Source: Theristus sp. LFF4_11 (lineage: Eukaryota; Nematoda; Chromadorea; Monhysterida; Xyalidae). From it: a stretch of 19,003 nucleotides of DNA. Below are positions 17,119 to 19,003 of this stretch, piece by piece. The position numbers were made by a program, and so were the translations under genes. The notes under the pieces were generated by a model. That model saw only the letters and a list, made by a program, of their open reading frames with translations. It had not been told where the DNA came from and searched no databases. Numbering within the stretch: position 1 is the stretch's first letter; each line of letters starts with the position of its first letter. The DNA is taken from assembly GCA_030248135.1 (NCBI GenBank), contig JASANC010001298.1:1-19003 (forward strand), in the 5' to 3' direction.

Positions 17119-19003
17119 CTAGCCAATTGACCCGTGCCTACGGCACGGTTAGCGGATAAATACAATTATTATTTTTTAGTGGATTTTGGCCTTTTGAACC
17201 GTGCCCGCCCACGACCCGGATTAAAAATGCATTGCATTTTGATTTTGAGCTGCTTTAGTCGTTCCCGTTTAAATTATAAAAAACAGTCTTCTGATCAAGA
17301 ACCCAATTTTACTGCATTCCCTTAAAATTAAAAACAATCTTTTTTAATCGCCAATGGTCAATTGCCGTTCCCGTTAAAAATATGAAAAGCGATTTTAACG
17401 CTAATTGAATTGAAACGACAAAAAATAACGTTTTTTTAAATCGTTTTTGAATGTAATTTGTAATTGTAACTTTCAGTTGTTACTGTTGTAAAAACATTTT
17501 TTTCATTACTTGAATTTGTCTTGCTCTATTATATTTAGACCAAGTGGTTCCCGTTACTTTTTTTCTGATTGCACGCAAATTAAAAAAAATTGTTGTTAAA
17601 TGCACCAATGCACCATTTTCTCAAACAGCTTGGTGCGGTTTGAAAGTTGCATTTTTATTGTATTTTTTTAATTTTATTCATTAATGAGAGACTTGTTTAA
17701 AAGGCTTCTGAGCTTTCACAAAACTGGCCCAAATCGGTAACCGTTAATCCACTCCGGTTTTGTAAAAAGTTTTGTTTTTTGAAAAACCATTCCCATAAAT
17801 ACCGTTTTTGTAGGATGAAGCACTTTTTCAAAGCCTGCACAGTTTTGTTTGTGTTTTATTCGTCGCAAATCGTTTTATTGGGAAGCCCGTGTTCTTTGGT
17901 CAGCAACTCAATCAACTATCGTTCCAGTTCAAGTAATCACAAAGAACCTTCGCCAATGACCAATTGCCCTTCCCGCTAAAAACATGAAAAATTTTGAAGT
18001 TAATTTAACAGAAAAAGCAAAAAAGTAACGTTTTATAAAAGTCGTTTTTGAAAGTCACACCTTTTTAATTAAAGTATTTGAAAAGATATTGAATTTGGGA
18101 AAATCTGCTTTTTCCAAATAGCCACTTGAAAAACCATTTCCGGTTTTGCTTTCTAATAGTTGGAGCATTTTTAGTTAATCACGCACTTTATTCAAAAACC
18201 CGTTTTTTGATTTCGCTATTATTTTTTTAGCCAACATAACTCAACATAAGCTAAGCCTTTTTGTAAAATGAAAATGAATGGAAAATACAAACAAAATTTT
18301 TTTAAATCCCCAATTAAATATATTACGCAAAAAAACTTAATTTTCCGTTTTTTGTTTCGCACAATTTCAATTAAACCTGTGGAATTAAAAATAAATGTTA
18401 AATGCAACTTTTCAGTGCAAAAACACTTTTGAATTTTGCTTTCCAATAGTAAGACCATGTTTAATTAACAATGCGTTTCGTTAATAAACCCGTTTCTTCT
18501 GATTTCGCTATTGATTTTTTACACAATGCTAATAGATTTGTTTAGATAAAATTTTTGAAACAGCATCTTAGTTTGGGGCCGTTGTGTTAGTCTAAGCTAA
18601 CTTATAACCCAAAACTTTTCAACAAAATTATGAAGCAAATATTGGTTTGAACGCATTATTGAAAACATTTAATGTCCACTTACAACGCCCATACGACTTT
18701 TCCACTTTGCGTCCCGATTATGAAAAAAAATTCAAAGACGGAGCTTTGTTTCATCTTTCGCTCACGGTCATAAAGTCATAAAGCATTGAGCACCTACAAC
18801 TGCATTTGCCCATCGTGCGGAATACTGGCGCTTATGACCTGGTATCATGATGATGACTTCAGAGTATCATGAAGAGAGACGTATTGAGATAACAATTTCA
18901 AGTGGCATTGGTTGATTGATATTAGGCATGAGAATTGAGATGAGATGCACTTTCTTAAATTTCTTAAATAGCAAAAATGGGCGCCAATTCAAATTGCAAA
19001 AAA
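17119..19003 (-). mobile_element. Helitron-like unit D, near-identical copy of unit C (cut by window end)
   Basis: The unit follows unit C base for base apart from scattered substitutions, a 14-bp-scale indel near 18508-18525 (TATTGATTTTTTACACAATG in D, shorter in C at 16597) and a few one- or two-base indels. It stops about 45 bp short of its expected 5' end because the window ends. The similarity shows that C and D come from a recent tandem copying event. Confidence 0.8.

Larger units (their letters stand above)
13080..19003 (-). repeat. Head-to-tail array of Helitron-like units
   Basis: Four units, each ending (minus strand) with GTGCCGTAGGCACGGGTCAA and TTGGCTAG, join directly to the 5' end of the next, usually TCTATTATACTAAGATAATA. 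Boundaries fall at 14238/14239, 15208/15209 and 17118/17119. Unit lengths are about 1159, 970, 1910 and at least 1885 bp. Tandem arrays of non-autonomous elements are known for Helentron/DINE-type families. No unit carries a transposase-sized open frame. Confidence 0.8.

Noticed and set aside
15224..18458. Short open frames kept in both units C and D (63, 66 and 79 codons), one with a hydrophobic start
   Set aside because: They are shared only because C and D are a recent duplicate; units A and B do not keep them, and no domain or start context supports them.
13080..19003. CRISPR-like or satellite interpretation of the repeated hairpin
   Set aside because: Spacing is 1-2 kb, the intervals share sequence rather than being unique spacers, and the same termini bound a lone insertion at 7675-8984.

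Overview
The window is nuclear DNA of an invertebrate animal. It is AT-rich, coding sequence is split into short exons with GT-AG introns (acceptors often TTTCAG or TTCCAG), and the gaps between exons are packed with small DNA transposons and Helitron-like repeats. There are no bacterial operons, rRNA or tRNA genes. Two divergent ion-channel-like gene types and a compact TTTCCAG acceptor 12 nt before an ATG would suit an ecdysozoan, possibly a nematode, but I cannot fix the taxon from sequence alone.

Region by region: (1) 1-1760 holds no confident gene, only weak exon-like pieces on the minus strand. (2) 1761-4539, minus strand, is a multi-exon membrane protein gene. Seven exons join with consistent phase, and the start of the protein (a long polar N-terminus, a hydrophobic segment, then a PTST...MPPTVLC stretch) resembles DEG/ENaC sodium channels. 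Its first coding exon carries an exact 87-bp tandem duplication that also duplicates the splice donor. (3) 6230-6983, plus strand, is the last exon of another membrane protein. It is split by a 405-bp inverted-repeat transposon with a 6-bp target duplication, and a second transposon is nested inside the first. (4) 7675-8984 is a lone non-autonomous Helentron/Helitron-like element. (5) 9427-12144, plus strand, is a divergent ionotropic glutamate receptor-like gene: ligand-binding S1 half, M1-like helix and pore/M3 region are recognisable, but S2 and M4 are not found after it. A truncated MITE and a 727-bp foldback element sit between its first two coding blocks. (6) 13080-19003 is a head-to-tail array of at least four non-autonomous Helitron-like units on the minus strand. 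The last two are almost identical 1.9-kb copies.

The mobile elements fall into four linked sets: a CAGTCG-ended, TA-duplicating MITE family (three full copies and one half); a larger foldback element with related ends; a CAGGGGCCAG-ended MITE; and the Helitron-like family, whose 5' and 3' termini are shared by the lone copy and the array. No transposase, Rep/helicase, CRISPR or obviously new gene system is visible. The most notable features are the transposon insertions inside coding exons with frame-preserving flanks, and the tandem Helitron-like array.
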